Source of the DNA: Ruegeria atlantica
GTDB taxonomy: Bacteria > Pseudomonadota > Alphaproteobacteria > Rhodobacterales > Rhodobacteraceae
NCBI RefSeq assembly: GCF_013032455.1
Contig: NZ_WQCF01000006.1
Location: 207,040 to 271,039, forward strand
Direction of reading: 5' to 3'
DNA length: 64,000 nucleotides
Shown here: positions 26,783 through 36,432 of the stretch, one piece after another
Layout: each line of letters starts with the position of its first letter
How positions within the stretch are numbered: position 1 is the stretch's first letter
Position numbers and translations under genes: made by a program
The notes under the pieces: generated by a model
Databases searched by the model: none
What the model was told of the DNA's origin: nothing
Seen by the model: only the letters and a program-made list of their open reading frames with translations

Positions 26783-27912
26783 GCGGCCTCACTTTGATGA
26801 GGCGCCAACGCTTCAAACAGGGCAGAGATATTGGACATCGTGACATTACCAGTGACGGACACACGCAAACGCGATGTGCCGCGCGGAACCGTAGGCGGGC
26901 GAATACCTCGAACGTCGAAACCTTGTTCCAGCAAAGTAGAAGCCATCGCCATCGTCCGTTCGTCATCCCCTGTAATGACCGGGATAATTTGGCTATTCAA
27001 CGCATTTTGGGGCAAACCACAGCGCGCAGCTTCGACATGAGCGTGGCGCATACGGGCGACTGCCGCCTCGGTCAGCGAAGGATCTTCTTGTAGGGTCTTT
27101 AGCACCGCCCTCACGAGGGCCGCGTTGAAGGGCGACGGTGCGGTCGCAAAAATGAACGGTCGTGCGCGATTGATCAGCGTATCGATCATGACCCGAGGAC
27201 CACAGATCAAACCGCCCGAAACGCCCAAACCTTTGCCGCAGGTATGCAATGTCAGAACCTCGGCCGTCAAACCATGTGCCATGCCCCTGCCGTTCGGGCC
27301 AAAGATGCCGGTGGCATGCGCTTCATCGACGACAAGCACCGCGCCATGCTCAACGGCCAGATCCGATAACCCGTTCAGAGGTGCAATATCACCCTCCATC
27401 GAATAGATGCTTTCAACAGCTATCCAGATTTGACCAGAGCCACCGGCGGCCAGCCATTCCGCAATCGCGCGGCGGGCATCCGTCACATCATTATGGGCAA
27501 AAGAGCGTGTGTCAGCACGACCGATACGCATGCCTTCATGGGCGCTGGCGTGAACCAATTCATCATGCAAGATCAAGTCGCCTGCGGCGGGCAGGGTCGA
27601 GAAAATCGCTTGGTTGGCCTGAAAACCGCCACCCATGAATAAGGCGGCCTCGGCCCCGAAAAAAGCGGCAGCTTCCTGTTCCAACGCTTCGTGTTCGCGA
27701 TGGTTCCCACGCAGCAAACGCGATCCGCCCGAACCAAGCGGCACACCGCGTTGCAAAGCATTCTGTGCCGCGCGCTGAAGCAGTGGGGATTTTGCCAGCC
27801 CCAGATAATCATTCGAAGCGAAATCCAGGCCGCGCCTCGGGGCCAGCACCCGGCGGCGATGCCGGGCGCTTAGGGTTTCAAGCATCGAGTTCAGGCGACC
27901 CAATGCTTTCAT
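26779..27912 (-). CDS. bioF: 8-amino-7-oxononanoate synthase
   Basis: PLP enzyme of 377 residues condensing pimeloyl-ACP with alanine. Motifs: [53 protein letters not shown], and the PLP lysine in [12 protein letters not shown]. The conserved C-terminus [19 protein letters not shown] is intact. ATGA overlaps with bioB and bioD. Confidence 0.96.
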   Translation of the reverse strand: MKALGRLNSMLETLSARHRRRVLAPRRGLDFASNDYLGLAKSPLLQRAAQNALQRGVPLGSGGSRLLRGNHREHEALEQEAAAFFGAEAALFMGGGFQANQAIFSTLPAAGDLILHDELVHASAHEGMRIGRADTRSFAHNDVTDARRAIAEWLAAGGSGQIWIAVESIYSMEGDIAPLNGLSDLAVEHGAVLVVDEAHATGIFGPNGRGMAHGLTAEVLTLHTCGKGLGVSGGLICGPRVMIDTLINRARPFIFATAPSPFNAALVRAVLKTLQEDPSLTEAAVARMRHAHVEAARCGLPQNALNSQIIPVITGDDERTMAMASTLLEQGFDVRGIRPPTVPRGTSRLRVSVTGNVTMSNISALFEALAPHQSEAA

Positions 27913-28889
27913 TCAGCCGCTTCCGCACAACTTTGCCCCGCCACGGTTTCGGCTTCCAACCCCAGCTTGGCAAACAGGATTGCATCCGTGTCCTCTTCGG
28001 GGTTTTCTGCGGTCAGCAGCGTTTCCCCGACAAAGATCGAGTTCGCACCGGCCAGAAAACACATGGCCTGATGCTCATCGCTCATGTCGCTGCGGCCAGC
28101 CGACAGACGCACATAGGATTTCGGCATCATGATCCGAGCGGTGGCAATAACGCGCACAAATTCGATCGGGTCGATTGGTTTGGCATCAGCCAGTGGCGTG
28201 TCTTCCTGAGGCATCAGCATGTTGATTGGCACCGATTCAGGTGCAGGCCCCATATTGGCCAGCGTCACCAACATATCCATGCGGTCCTGAATTTCCTCAC
28301 CCATACCAAGGATGCCGCCTGAGCATACCTTGATTCCGGCATCCTGCACCCGGCTCAGCGTATCAAGCCGGTCAGAGAATGTGCGGGTGGTGATGACCTC
28401 GGGGTAGTAACGCTCGGACGTGTCGATGTTATGGTTGTAGTAATCCAGCCCGGCATCGCGCAGGCGGAAAACCTGATCTTCGTCCAGCATGCCCAGCGTC
28501 ATGCAGGTTTCCATTCCCATGTCGCGAACACCTTCGACCATGGCAACAAGCGCGTCCATGTCGCGGTCTTTCGGCTCACGCCAAGCAGCCCCCATACAGA
28601 ACCGGGTTGCACCACCATCTTTTGCCTTGCGGGCCTCGGTCAGCACGCGTTGAACCTCAATCAGTTTAGAGGCCGACAATTGCGAGCCATTGCGGGCTGA
28701 CTGTGAGCAATAGGAACAATCCTCGGCGCAACCGCCTGTCTTAATCGACAGCAGTTTGGATGTCTGAATTTTGTTTGGATCAAAATTCTCGCGGTGCACG
28801 GTTTGCGCGCGGAACAGCAAATCCATCAGAGGAAGGTCATATACGGCCTGCGCCGCCTCGCGGGTCCAAGTGGGGGAGGTGTTTTCCAT
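27909..28889 (-). CDS. bioB: Biotin synthase
   Basis: Radical SAM enzyme of 326 residues inserting sulfur into dethiobiotin. The SAM cluster motif is [14 protein letters not shown] (C-x3-C-x2-C). [13 protein letters not shown] and [10 protein letters not shown] are typical. First gene of bioBFDAGC. There is no good Shine-Dalgarno sequence near the ATG; a BioR-like box occupies that position. Confidence 0.96.
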   Translation of the reverse strand: MENTSPTWTREAAQAVYDLPLMDLLFRAQTVHRENFDPNKIQTSKLLSIKTGGCAEDCSYCSQSARNGSQLSASKLIEVQRVLTEARKAKDGGATRFCMGAAWREPKDRDMDALVAMVEGVRDMGMETCMTLGMLDEDQVFRLRDAGLDYYNHNIDTSERYYPEVITTRTFSDRLDTLSRVQDAGIKVCSGGILGMGEEIQDRMDMLVTLANMGPAPESVPINMLMPQEDTPLADAKPIDPIEFVRVIATARIMMPKSYVRLSAGRSDMSDEHQAMCFLAGANSIFVGETLLTAENPEEDTDAILFAKLGLEAETVAGQSCAEAAE

Positions 28890-28890
28890 T

Positions 28891-28900
28891 TTATCGATAA
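28891..28900. promoter_or_regulatory. BioR-like operator abutting the bioB start codon
   Basis: TTATCGATAA is a perfect palindrome differing at one base from the known alphaproteobacterial BioR box TTATCTATAA. It lies one base upstream of the bioB ATG. A related ATCGATAGAT element is near 28934-28943. Repression by BioR when biotin is sufficient is inferred. Confidence 0.65.
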
Positions 28901-28983
28901 TCTATCCGAAACTCCATGCCTAAGCTTTTTAATATCGATAGATACACAAACTACAACTGAAAACTGGTCAACCAATACGCACC

Positions 28984-29000
28984 GCGCGGCTATGCCGCGC
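28984..29000. repeat. Seven-bp GC-rich perfect hairpin
   Basis: GCGCGGC-TAT-GCCGCGC forms a 7-bp stem with a 3-base loop in the gap between bioB and the hemolysin III gene (28890-29202). No T-run follows on either strand. The rest of this gap, beyond the bioB control elements, shows nothing I can name. Confidence 0.4.
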
Positions 29001-29202
29001 ACAAACGGGCTGCTGTGCTTGTGGGTCTGATCCTGCAGATGATCTTTAACCCCACGTCCTGATCGACATTTGGCCGTGTCGGCATACCGAGGGTTTCGTT
29101 TCTGCTTGACCTTCGGTTGGAGATTACCAATGCGGGACGCAGGCTAACGGATTTTTAATCCAATTAGGCCCAACACCTTGAAAGCATGCATTGTGATGAG
29201 GC

Positions 29203-29871
29203 TCAGACAACTGGCTGCGGACCAAACAGAATTTGCACATAAATCGCGATGAAAAATAGCGCGCTGCCCGCCAGAACGAAAACGTGCCAAATCGTGTTAT
29301 GAAAGGGCAGCTGTTCGCAAAGGTAAAACAGAACGCCGACGGTATAGACACTGCCGCCCGCAATAATCAGCCAAACAACCGTCGGGGTAAGCGCTGACAG
29401 CATGGACTGCCCAGCCCAGACAACAGCCCAGCCCATCATCAGATACAACGCCAACCCAAACCATCGAAAACGACCAGGATCGATAAGCTTGAGCACAGAC
29501 CCCAGCGTGGCAGATGACCAAAGACCGATCAAAAGTCCCGGCGCCTGAACGCCCGGCAGCAACAGAAACGGTGTGTAGGTACCTGCTATTTTCACATAAA
29601 TGCCTGTGTGGTCGAGCCGACGCAGCAAGTCTGCCCACCTTTCACTTTCAATCATGTTATACAGCGCCGAAAATGTGAGCATCAGCACCAGCGCAACACC
29701 ATAGACAAAAACGCCCAGGACAGCCTCGGGTTCGGATCGGTTTTGGGCAGTGACCGTTATCAGGACCGGAACCGCAACTAGGGCTGAGGTCACCCCTAAA
29801 ATATGCACGATTCCATCGCTGACACGCTCGGCCCGGCTGTAATCCGGACGTATATCTGCGAAGGACCACAT
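29203..29871 (-). CDS. Hemolysin III family (PAQR/TrhA) membrane protein
   Basis: Integral membrane protein of 222 residues with about seven helices. Conserved elements of the PAQR/hemolysin III family are present: an N-terminal SDGIVHILG, SALYNM, RRLDHTGIYVKIAGTYTPFLLL, and the C-terminal LPFHNTIWHVFVLAGS with metal-site histidines. Bacterial members (YqfA/TrhA) affect membrane energetics or lipid state; the older name hemolysin is misleading. It seems monocistronic. Confidence 0.87.
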   Translation of the reverse strand: MWSFADIRPDYSRAERVSDGIVHILGVTSALVAVPVLITVTAQNRSEPEAVLGVFVYGVALVLMLTFSALYNMIESERWADLLRRLDHTGIYVKIAGTYTPFLLLPGVQAPGLLIGLWSSATLGSVLKLIDPGRFRWFGLALYLMMGWAVVWAGQSMLSALTPTVVWLIIAGGSVYTVGVLFYLCEQLPFHNTIWHVFVLAGSALFFIAIYVQILFGPQPVV

Positions 29872-29951
29872 AGTTCAAACGTAGGCGTCAGTCGGCAATC
29901 GAGCAAGTCTGCGGCCCTCAAGCCCAATCAAAACCCCAAGCAATACAGCTT

Positions 29952-32291
29952 TCAGTCGGGCTTATCGCCTGACTTAGGGTCTTTGTACCGGTTCAGATCA
30001 AAGAGTCCCGCCTGGACGGGTTCCCGGTTCAGGAACTCCTCATTGACCTGATCGCTTAGCGCCCAAAAACTCGGACTTGTCCGGCGCACCCCAAACTCGG
30101 CCACCACGGCCATATAGTCGTCTTGCGATTGAACGGATTTCAGCGCGACTATGAACGAGGGCAGCTGATCCTGACGAAGGTGAAAAAAGAAATTGGGATA
30201 GCTGCCGATCAGGCCGGGAAGAATTGTTAAAACGTCTTCTTTAAAATCCCGTCTGGCCTTTTCATGAAACAGGAACGCGACGTTGTAATGCGCCTTGTCA
30301 TGGACAAGGGTGAAAGGCTCAATCGGCCCGCCTTCCTGCTCGACTAAAAGAACAGACAGATCCGGCAGATAATTCACCCAATCACCGGGTTGATTTGCCA
30401 GATCGCGCAGCGCCTCGCTCAACTGATCCACAGGGCACTCACCGTCGGCGCATCTGTTGATCGAGTCCGTGACGGGCCACAGCCCGTTGCCGCGTTCAAG
30501 CAGGTTCAGTAGGAACTCGCGCTTGGGCGTGGCGGTTTCATAGGTAATACCGGCGGGGAAACTGTCGTCGACTCGGCGGCGGTGCCAATAGGTATGTAAT
30601 TCGGCCAGCGCACCCTGATACCAGTTTTTATGCATCTGAGGCCGGACGCCCCTTGGCATGAAAAACAGAAACGTATCCTCGCTCTCCATCCTCAGCTCAT
30701 CCATGTACAACCGGGTGGCTAATTGATGCTCGACCCGACCGAATACATCGTAGCCGGCGACAAGGTCATAGTAGATGCGCTCAAAAATCGGGAAATCGAT
30801 GACCCACGCGGTTTCCGGAATATCACCGTGAAAACCGGTCATGGCCGAGGCATTATCGAAATGGCGAAACACCGTAATCAGCGCGTTGGGATTGGTGCCA
30901 TCACCATCCCAAATCGCACTATAGTCAAACCCGGTCTCGTAAACGGGAGCGTTTCTATATCGCGCATCCCTAAATTCGAGGTACCGCACCTGGTTTTTGT
31001 GCGAGAACCCTTGTAACGAGCCCAGCACACTTGCGTCAGCTTCTGAGACGGGCAGTTCAAGGTAGCTGGCACCTTCCTGCAGATAACTCGGGTCCGTGAC
31101 CGACAAATCTGCATCGGGATCCAGGAAACTGACCCAAAACCGATCTTCGATCACATCTACCGCAGTCTCTCCGTGGCACACGGGTCCGCGAATAAAGCTG
31201 CGGACGAAAAACAGCGCATCGTCCAATAGGAACTGATAGCGGCTTTTTGCTGGTATCTGCATGAAGGTCGTGAACGGGTTGCCGCCCTCAGCGTCTCCGT
31301 AAGGGGGCAGCGCGCCCAACGCCCAATCCGTGTCAAGGAACAACTGCCGATAGCGCGCCATGCGATCCGGCCCAAGTAGGTAGACCAAGTGTTCCTTGTG
31401 CACGATCGTTTCGTTGACCTGCTCCAACCGGTAATAGAACGGCTTCGCACCGGGATCGTCAAACGGCCGCCGCGTGGAAATGATATCAATGACTTCACCC
31501 GGTTTTGTGGTGGAGCGCACGAGTTGGAAGAAACGTCTGGGATCGTCACCCTGAAAATGAAGCCGAGCCAGAAAGAGGTGTTCATAAAGATACCGGCTCA
31601 TCAACCGGGACCTTGGATCATCTGAGTTCAGGAATGCCTCCCACTCTGCTATCTGGTCCTGAATTTTACGGGGGATGTCGGATGCAGCGGCTGGTAACGA
31701 CACACCGCTGCGAACCCAAGCCACAAGGGCCTGATACTCTTCATCCGCAAGCGGAGCTGTACCATAGGGCATGCCCGCCAGCGAATGATCGCGACTGAAG
31801 GTTTCAAATTCGCCGGACGTCGGACAAACCAAAGGACGGTCCAGCGCCAAGCCCAGTTGATCGGGTAAAGGCGCATTGACCGGCAGCGGGTTGTGGCGGC
31901 CCAACTCGAGATACCGTTCCAGCAGGCTCGGGCCAGCACCCTGCCCCGGATCACGGGTAACTGAATGAAACCCCAACGTGCGCCATTGCGGCACGGTTTG
32001 CGCATCAACGCCAAGTCGTGTGGGCTGCGCATCGGTAAGGCGTTCGGTATGATAAACGGCTTGTTTACTAGCCCCACGTTGCACCCCCGCAAAAGAGGTG
32101 AGTTTCAACTGACACGGCGCGTCATAGCAGCTGTGGCAGACGACACAGCGGCGATCCATGATCTTCTTTACCTCGGCCAGAGTCGGGCTCTGCGTGCTAG
32201 ACACCGTGTCCTGAGCCCGACCCTCTGGTGTGAAGCCAATCGCAACGGCCAAAACGACTGCAACTGTCAGCGACCACAGACCATTTCGCAT
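29952..32291 (-). CDS. cti: Fatty acid cis/trans isomerase (cytochrome c type)
   Basis: Periplasmic protein of 779 residues. A Sec signal peptide at the N-terminus (about 5-27, ending GRAQ) precedes one heme-c motif in CVVCHSCYDAPCQL, the hallmark of CTI. The rest matches the long CTI domain (PF06934), for instance PRGVRPQMHKNWYQGALAELHTYWH, given here in two blocks, and the later ALRDLANQPGDWVNYLPD region. CTI converts cis to trans unsaturated membrane fatty acids without turnover, stiffening the membrane under solvent or heat stress. The start MRNGLWSL follows a GGGG run. It lies 57 bases after the cysteine synthase gene. Confidence 0.9.
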   Translation of the reverse strand: MRNGLWSLTVAVVLAVAIGFTPEGRAQDTVSSTQSPTLAEVKKIMDRRCVVCHSCYDAPCQLKLTSFAGVQRGASKQAVYHTERLTDAQPTRLGVDAQTVPQWRTLGFHSVTRDPGQGAGPSLLERYLELGRHNPLPVNAPLPDQLGLALDRPLVCPTSGEFETFSRDHSLAGMPYGTAPLADEEYQALVAWVRSGVSLPAAASDIPRKIQDQIAEWEAFLNSDDPRSRLMSRYLYEHLFLARLHFQGDDPRRFFQLVRSTTKPGEVIDIISTRRPFDDPGAKPFYYRLEQVNETIVHKEHLVYLLGPDRMARYRQLFLDTDWALGALPPYGDAEGGNPFTTFMQIPAKSRYQFLLDDALFFVRSFIRGPVCHGETAVDVIEDRFWVSFLDPDADLSVTDPSYLQEGASYLELPVSEADASVLGSLQGFSHKNQVRYLEFRDARYRNAPVYETGFDYSAIWDGDGTNPNALITVFRHFDNASAMTGFHGDIPETAWVIDFPIFERIYYDLVAGYDVFGRVEHQLATRLYMDELRMESEDTFLFFMPRGVRPQMHKNWYQGALAELHTYWHRRRVDDSFPAGITYETATPKREFLLNLLERGNGLWPVTDSINRCADGECPVDQLSEALRDLANQPGDWVNYLPDLSVLLVEQEGGPIEPFTLVHDKAHYNVAFLFHEKARRDFKEDVLTILPGLIGSYPNFFFHLRQDQLPSFIVALKSVQSQDDYMAVVAEFGVRRTSPSFWALSDQVNEEFLNREPVQAGLFDLNRYKDPKSGDKPD

Positions 32292-32348
32292 ACGCACCCC
32301 CCGTAACCTCCAAATATCATTGCAGATACGGGGGAAATTAAGCAACCG

Positions 32349-33428
32349 TCAGCTAATTTGATACCCCGGCGTTGAACGTGAGATTGATGCCTCTTCTTCT
32401 GTCATGTCCACGGGGAAATCATCGAACAGAGGCGTGCTGAGATACCGCTCACCCGTGTCAGGCAACATGCACAGAACCGACGCGCCGCGTTCAGCTTGTT
32501 CGGCGATCTGCATCGCCACAGCAAACGTCGCGCCACCGGAAATGCCAGTCAAAATTCCTTCCTGGCTTGCCAGCTTTTGCGCCCATTTTACCCCGTCAGG
32601 ACCAGCAACGGGGATCAATTGGTCGAAATAGTTGTTGTCGATGGTCTCCTGCAAAACCGCAGGGATGAAATCGGGTGTCCAGCCTTGTATCACATGCGGC
32701 TCAAACGCCGGATGGCTTGCGACGGGATCATTGTCCTCACCTCGCTCGGTGGCGAGTCCACTGCCCACAAGCTGCGCGTTGGCGGGCTCGGTAAGAATGA
32801 TTTTAGTGTCGGGGCGCTCAGTACGCAAAACCCGCGAAACACCCGTAACCGTGCCGCCGGTACCATAGCCCGTCACAAAATAATCCAGCCGCTCGCCGTT
32901 GAAGTCGCCCAGAATTTCCTGCGCAGTTGTTGCGGCGTGAATTTCTGCATTGGCTTGCGTCTCGAACTGACGCGCCAGAAACCAGCCATGTTCTTCGGCC
33001 AACTCGGCGGCTTTACGATACATGCCAAAGCCTTTTTCTGCCTTTGGCGTCAGAACAACCTTGGCCCCCAGCATACGCATCAACCGGCGGCGTTCGGTCG
33101 AGAAGCTCTCGGCCATGGTCACCACCAACGGATAACCTTTCTGCGCACAAACCATGGCCAGACCAATGCCGGTGTTGCCGCTGGTGGCCTCGACAACCGT
33201 TTGACCCGGTTTCAGCGCTCCACTGCGCTCGGCCGCCTCGATAATGTTGACGGCCAGCCGATCCTTGACCGACCCTGCAGGATTGAACGCCTCGAATTTC
33301 ACGAACAGATTGATACCTTCTGGCCCCAAATTGTTGATCCGGATCGTCGGTGTATTCCCGATCGTGTCGAGCACACTGTCAAAGGTACGACCATTGCCCG
33401 AAGTGGTTCTGAGTTTGGAGACGGTCAT
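32349..33428 (-). CDS. Cysteine synthase
   Basis: PLP enzyme of 359 residues making cysteine from O-acetylserine and sulfide. The PLP lysine is in FNPAGSVKDRLA, with the substrate loop EATSGNTGIGLA and phosphate-binding GYGTGGTVTG. LTGISGGATFAVA is also canonical. The C-terminal extension (MTEEEASISRSTPGYQIS) is slightly longer than CysK of E. coli. The start follows GAGGAAACCC. A perfect palindrome lies 87 bases upstream. Confidence 0.92.
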   Translation of the reverse strand: MTVSKLRTTSGNGRTFDSVLDTIGNTPTIRINNLGPEGINLFVKFEAFNPAGSVKDRLAVNIIEAAERSGALKPGQTVVEATSGNTGIGLAMVCAQKGYPLVVTMAESFSTERRRLMRMLGAKVVLTPKAEKGFGMYRKAAELAEEHGWFLARQFETQANAEIHAATTAQEILGDFNGERLDYFVTGYGTGGTVTGVSRVLRTERPDTKIILTEPANAQLVGSGLATERGEDNDPVASHPAFEPHVIQGWTPDFIPAVLQETIDNNYFDQLIPVAGPDGVKWAQKLASQEGILTGISGGATFAVAMQIAEQAERGASVLCMLPDTGERYLSTPLFDDFPVDMTEEEASISRSTPGYQIS

Positions 33429-33514
33429 TGGGTTTCCTCACGTTTTTGGCCGCGCGTTCAAACCTTTCTACCCGGCGCACATGGCAATGTCCCGTCCCCT
33501 TTCATTTAATTACC

Positions 33515-33532
33515 GACCAAACACGTTTGGTC
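33515..33532. promoter_or_regulatory. Perfect 18-bp palindromic operator upstream of cysteine synthase
   Basis: GACCAAAC-AC-GTTTGGTC is a perfect 8-bp inverted repeat with a 2-base spacer, placed between the oxidoreductase stop and the cysteine synthase start. The symmetry fits a TetR-family dimer site, but the regulator is unknown. Confidence 0.55.
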
Positions 33533-33552
33533 TGAATGTCACGCAACGCTCT

Positions 33553-35613
33553 TTAAAGGTCGAGCACCACCTCATCCGAACCTTCGGCAGGTACGGCACA
33601 ACAGATCAGCACCTCATCTTCGGAATGATCTGCCTCTGGCTTGGTGCGATACGCAACTTGGCCTTTGGTCTTGCGGGTCAGACAACTGCCGCACGACCCG
33701 CTTCGGCACGAGAATGATGGCGACAATCCCAGCGCTTCGGCAGTTTCCAGCAATGTCGGGTCGTTGCGCTTCCACTGCACGTCTTTCCCGCTGGCTGCAA
33801 AGGTGACCAAAGCCGTTTGGGCCTCGGGCTCGGGTTGAAACGAAGCAGACGTGCCGTCAGAACGCCGCTTTAGCGCTGCAGGCCCAAAGCTTTCGGCAAA
33901 TATCCGGTCGTCACGGGCTCCAAGGTCACACAGCATATTGTAAACGGCCTGCATAAAGGGCGGCGGTCCACAGAGGTAGAAGTCATAGTCATCCAATGGA
34001 AGCGTTTCTTGGATCAATTCTGGCGTGATGTGGCCCTTGGCATCAAAATCCTTACCTTCACGGACGTCATGCTCGGGCCGGGAAATGACCGAGACATGAC
34101 GGACCTTGCCACCGCTTTTGGCTTCGGCCCGGCGTAGATCAGCGTGAAACGCCCGCTGTGAGACAGTTTGAGCAGCTTGGAAAATGGTAAGCTGGCGTGT
34201 GTGTCCCGTCCGCTGTCCTTCGTTAAGGACATGGCGGGTCATTGACATGATCGGTGTGATCCCGACCCCGCCCGCGAATAACACGGCAGGACGGGTCTCA
34301 TCAGCGTTCAGATAAAACTGACCCCGAGGGGCTTTGACCTCAACGAGATCTCCGACGGAGATCACATCGTGAAGATATTTCGACACGATGCCATCGGGTT
34401 CGCGTTTCACAGAAATACGGTTTCCGGGGTCACCCGGCGCAGAGGAAACCGTATAGGTCCGCGTCATCGGTTTTTCGCTGTCAGGGCTGACGCGGATCGT
34501 CAGGAACTGGCCTGCTTCAAATGACGGCAAGGGCAATCCATCCGCTGGCTCAAGGTTGAATGAACGGATCGTCTTGCTTTCGTCGCACACCGAGACCACG
34601 CGCATCCAGCGCCATTGTCGCCGCAGCACTTCGGCCTTTTGCCGATCTTCGACCGCCTGCCAACTGTCCGCCATCAGGCTGTTGGGCGAAAACTCCTGCA
34701 ATTCGGCCCGGAATGGCAGCGCGTCATAAATGCGCAAACCTTGGTACAGATGAAACCGCCAACCTCGACTTGCACCTTGGAAACCTGCGATTTCAGGGTG
34801 GTCCTCCTGCAGAACTTCGACCGTCCCGGTTAACATCAGCACATCGCCGGTCTGATAATCTGGGAATAACAAACCCGCACGCGGATTCACCAGAAAATTG
34901 CCCAGCGTGTTGAAGAAATTATTGCCCGCAAAATCCGGCACCAGAAGACTATTGCCTTCGACCTTGACGAACCCGGACCGCCCGCCCCGGTGCGAGACAT
35001 CCACGCCCGTGTGGTCCGGAGTATTTGCCGAACTAGCGACATAAAAAGAATAGGCCGAACTGATCATCGCGCTGGCTTGGGTGTCCAGTTCAAAGAAGCG
35101 GTCGCTACGCCGCCGTTCGATATTGGCGTCCGGCTCCCGCACAAACGAAACTTCGTGGGTCTGGATATATTGCGGGCAATTACCAAAGGACTGCACCACA
35201 TCCAGCGAGAAACCATCGCCTTCGACCAGACCGACCGTGGCATTCATGCGGTTACGGCGGCGGGTGGACAACTCCACCCCGACGAGGCCAATGGGCGCGC
35301 CAGTTTCCAGAGCGCCGCCAAGAGGGTCATCCACCAGAGGTCGGGCATCGATATCAAGTCGCGCGTTGTGCGGCGAGTTCATGAACCCCGGCCGCCCCGA
35401 GAGCATTGACGCCCAGGGCCACCCATCGGGATTGACGCTGCCAATGACGATGAAGGGTAGTTTGCCAAAGAATTCCCGATGTTGGTCAGGCATGAACGGG
35501 CGAATGAAGTTGCGGCCCAGATCCTCGATCTTTTCACGTTTGCCAACGCGGGATTGCATATCCTGTTCGCCTGTATGAAACGGCGACTTTTGTGCTGTGA
35601 CCGGAGCATTCAT
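33553..35613 (-). CDS. Three-domain oxidoreductase: FMN-binding, ferredoxin reductase, 2Fe-2S ferredoxin
   Basis: Protein of 686 residues. Residues about 30-300 resemble the pyridoxamine-phosphate-oxidase-like FMN fold (FIVIGSVNPDGWPWASML, then GNNFFNTLGNFLVNPRAGLLFPD in two parts). Residues about 350-590 are a flavodoxin-reductase unit with RTYTVSSAPG (flavin), GGVGITPIMSM and YLCGPPPFMQAVY (NAD(P)). The end is a plant-type 2Fe-2S ferredoxin with CRSGSCGSC and a later Cys. It likely moves electrons from NAD(P)H to a flavin-bound substrate, perhaps in detoxification. I start at MNAPVTAQ (GAGG 6 bases upstream) rather than 4 codons earlier. Substrate unknown. Confidence 0.85.
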   Translation of the reverse strand: MNAPVTAQKSPFHTGEQDMQSRVGKREKIEDLGRNFIRPFMPDQHREFFGKLPFIVIGSVNPDGWPWASMLSGRPGFMNSPHNARLDIDARPLVDDPLGGALETGAPIGLVGVELSTRRRNRMNATVGLVEGDGFSLDVVQSFGNCPQYIQTHEVSFVREPDANIERRRSDRFFELDTQASAMISSAYSFYVASSANTPDHTGVDVSHRGGRSGFVKVEGNSLLVPDFAGNNFFNTLGNFLVNPRAGLLFPDYQTGDVLMLTGTVEVLQEDHPEIAGFQGASRGWRFHLYQGLRIYDALPFRAELQEFSPNSLMADSWQAVEDRQKAEVLRRQWRWMRVVSVCDESKTIRSFNLEPADGLPLPSFEAGQFLTIRVSPDSEKPMTRTYTVSSAPGDPGNRISVKREPDGIVSKYLHDVISVGDLVEVKAPRGQFYLNADETRPAVLFAGGVGITPIMSMTRHVLNEGQRTGHTRQLTIFQAAQTVSQRAFHADLRRAEAKSGGKVRHVSVISRPEHDVREGKDFDAKGHITPELIQETLPLDDYDFYLCGPPPFMQAVYNMLCDLGARDDRIFAESFGPAALKRRSDGTSASFQPEPEAQTALVTFAASGKDVQWKRNDPTLLETAEALGLSPSFSCRSGSCGSCLTRKTKGQVAYRTKPEADHSEDEVLICCAVPAEGSDEVVLDL

Positions 35614-35684
35614 GGCAAACCTCATAGGTGTAGGGGTGAGTGGCCAGTTGCATCTGCACGCAACTGACCGGGAGTGCGTTCGGA

Positions 35685-36308
35685 TCAGGCCGCGTTTAGG
35701 CCAACAGCCGTACTGGGCATCGGCACAAAACCGTTCAGCGCCTCAATATTGCTTAGCAAGCGGCGCACGTTCGCATATGGTTTCAACGAAACACCGCCTT
35801 CGGGCGCATGCGCGGTGTAGCTGTAGATCGCCACATCAGCGATGGTGGGCGCATCACCCACCAGCCAATCGCGCCCTTCCAGATGTGCATCCAGCTTTTT
35901 AAGAACTCTTGCAGCGATCATATGCGTGAACTCCGTATCATAGGGCGCGTTGAATACGGTGATCAGCCTTGCAGCTGCCGGACCAAAAGCGATCTCACCA
36001 GCGGCGAGTGTCAGGAACTTCTGCACTTCTGCCTCAAGCACCGGATCTGACGGGAGGTAGGACGGGGCGTATTTCCGGGCCAGATAGACCAGAATTGCGT
36101 TGCTGTCGGTAACAACCACGTCGCCATCTTCTAGTACGGGTACCTGACCCACCGAATTCAGCGATAGAAACGGCTCTCGTTTATGCTCTCCGGCGGCGAG
36201 ATCGACGTCAATCACGTCGTGCTTGATGCCAGCGAGCCTGGCAAACAAAACTGCCCGATGGGCGTGGCCGGACAGCGGGAAACTGTGGATTCGGATCGTA
36301 TTGGGCAT
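35685..36308 (-). CDS. Glutathione S-transferase
   Basis: Cytosolic GST of 207 residues. The thioredoxin-like N-terminal domain reads IRIHSFPLSGHAHRAVLFARLAG with the glutathione-site LNSVGQVPVLEDGDVVVTDSNAIL, shown here as VPVLEDGD and TDSNAIL. The C-terminal helical domain has GDAPTIADVAIYSYTAHAPEG, the usual N-capping box. The start MPNTIRIHS follows AAGAG. Divergent from a LysR regulator that probably controls it. Substrate unknown. Confidence 0.88.
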   Translation of the reverse strand: MPNTIRIHSFPLSGHAHRAVLFARLAGIKHDVIDVDLAAGEHKREPFLSLNSVGQVPVLEDGDVVVTDSNAILVYLARKYAPSYLPSDPVLEAEVQKFLTLAAGEIAFGPAAARLITVFNAPYDTEFTHMIAARVLKKLDAHLEGRDWLVGDAPTIADVAIYSYTAHAPEGGVSLKPYANVRRLLSNIEALNGFVPMPSTAVGLNAA

Positions 36309-36432
36309 CTGATAGCTCTTTCTCTGATTTGGAATTCGGCTGAGGACCAGCATCTGAGCACCAGACTTAGTTTGATTGTCCTTGGGCGATAATATACTAA
36401 TTTTGGGATTAACTATGAACGTGGTGTAGATA

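Noticed and set aside
32496..33509. Plus-strand frame of 337 codons over cysteine synthase
   Set aside because: Antisense shadow; the minus-strand gene has every cysteine synthase motif.
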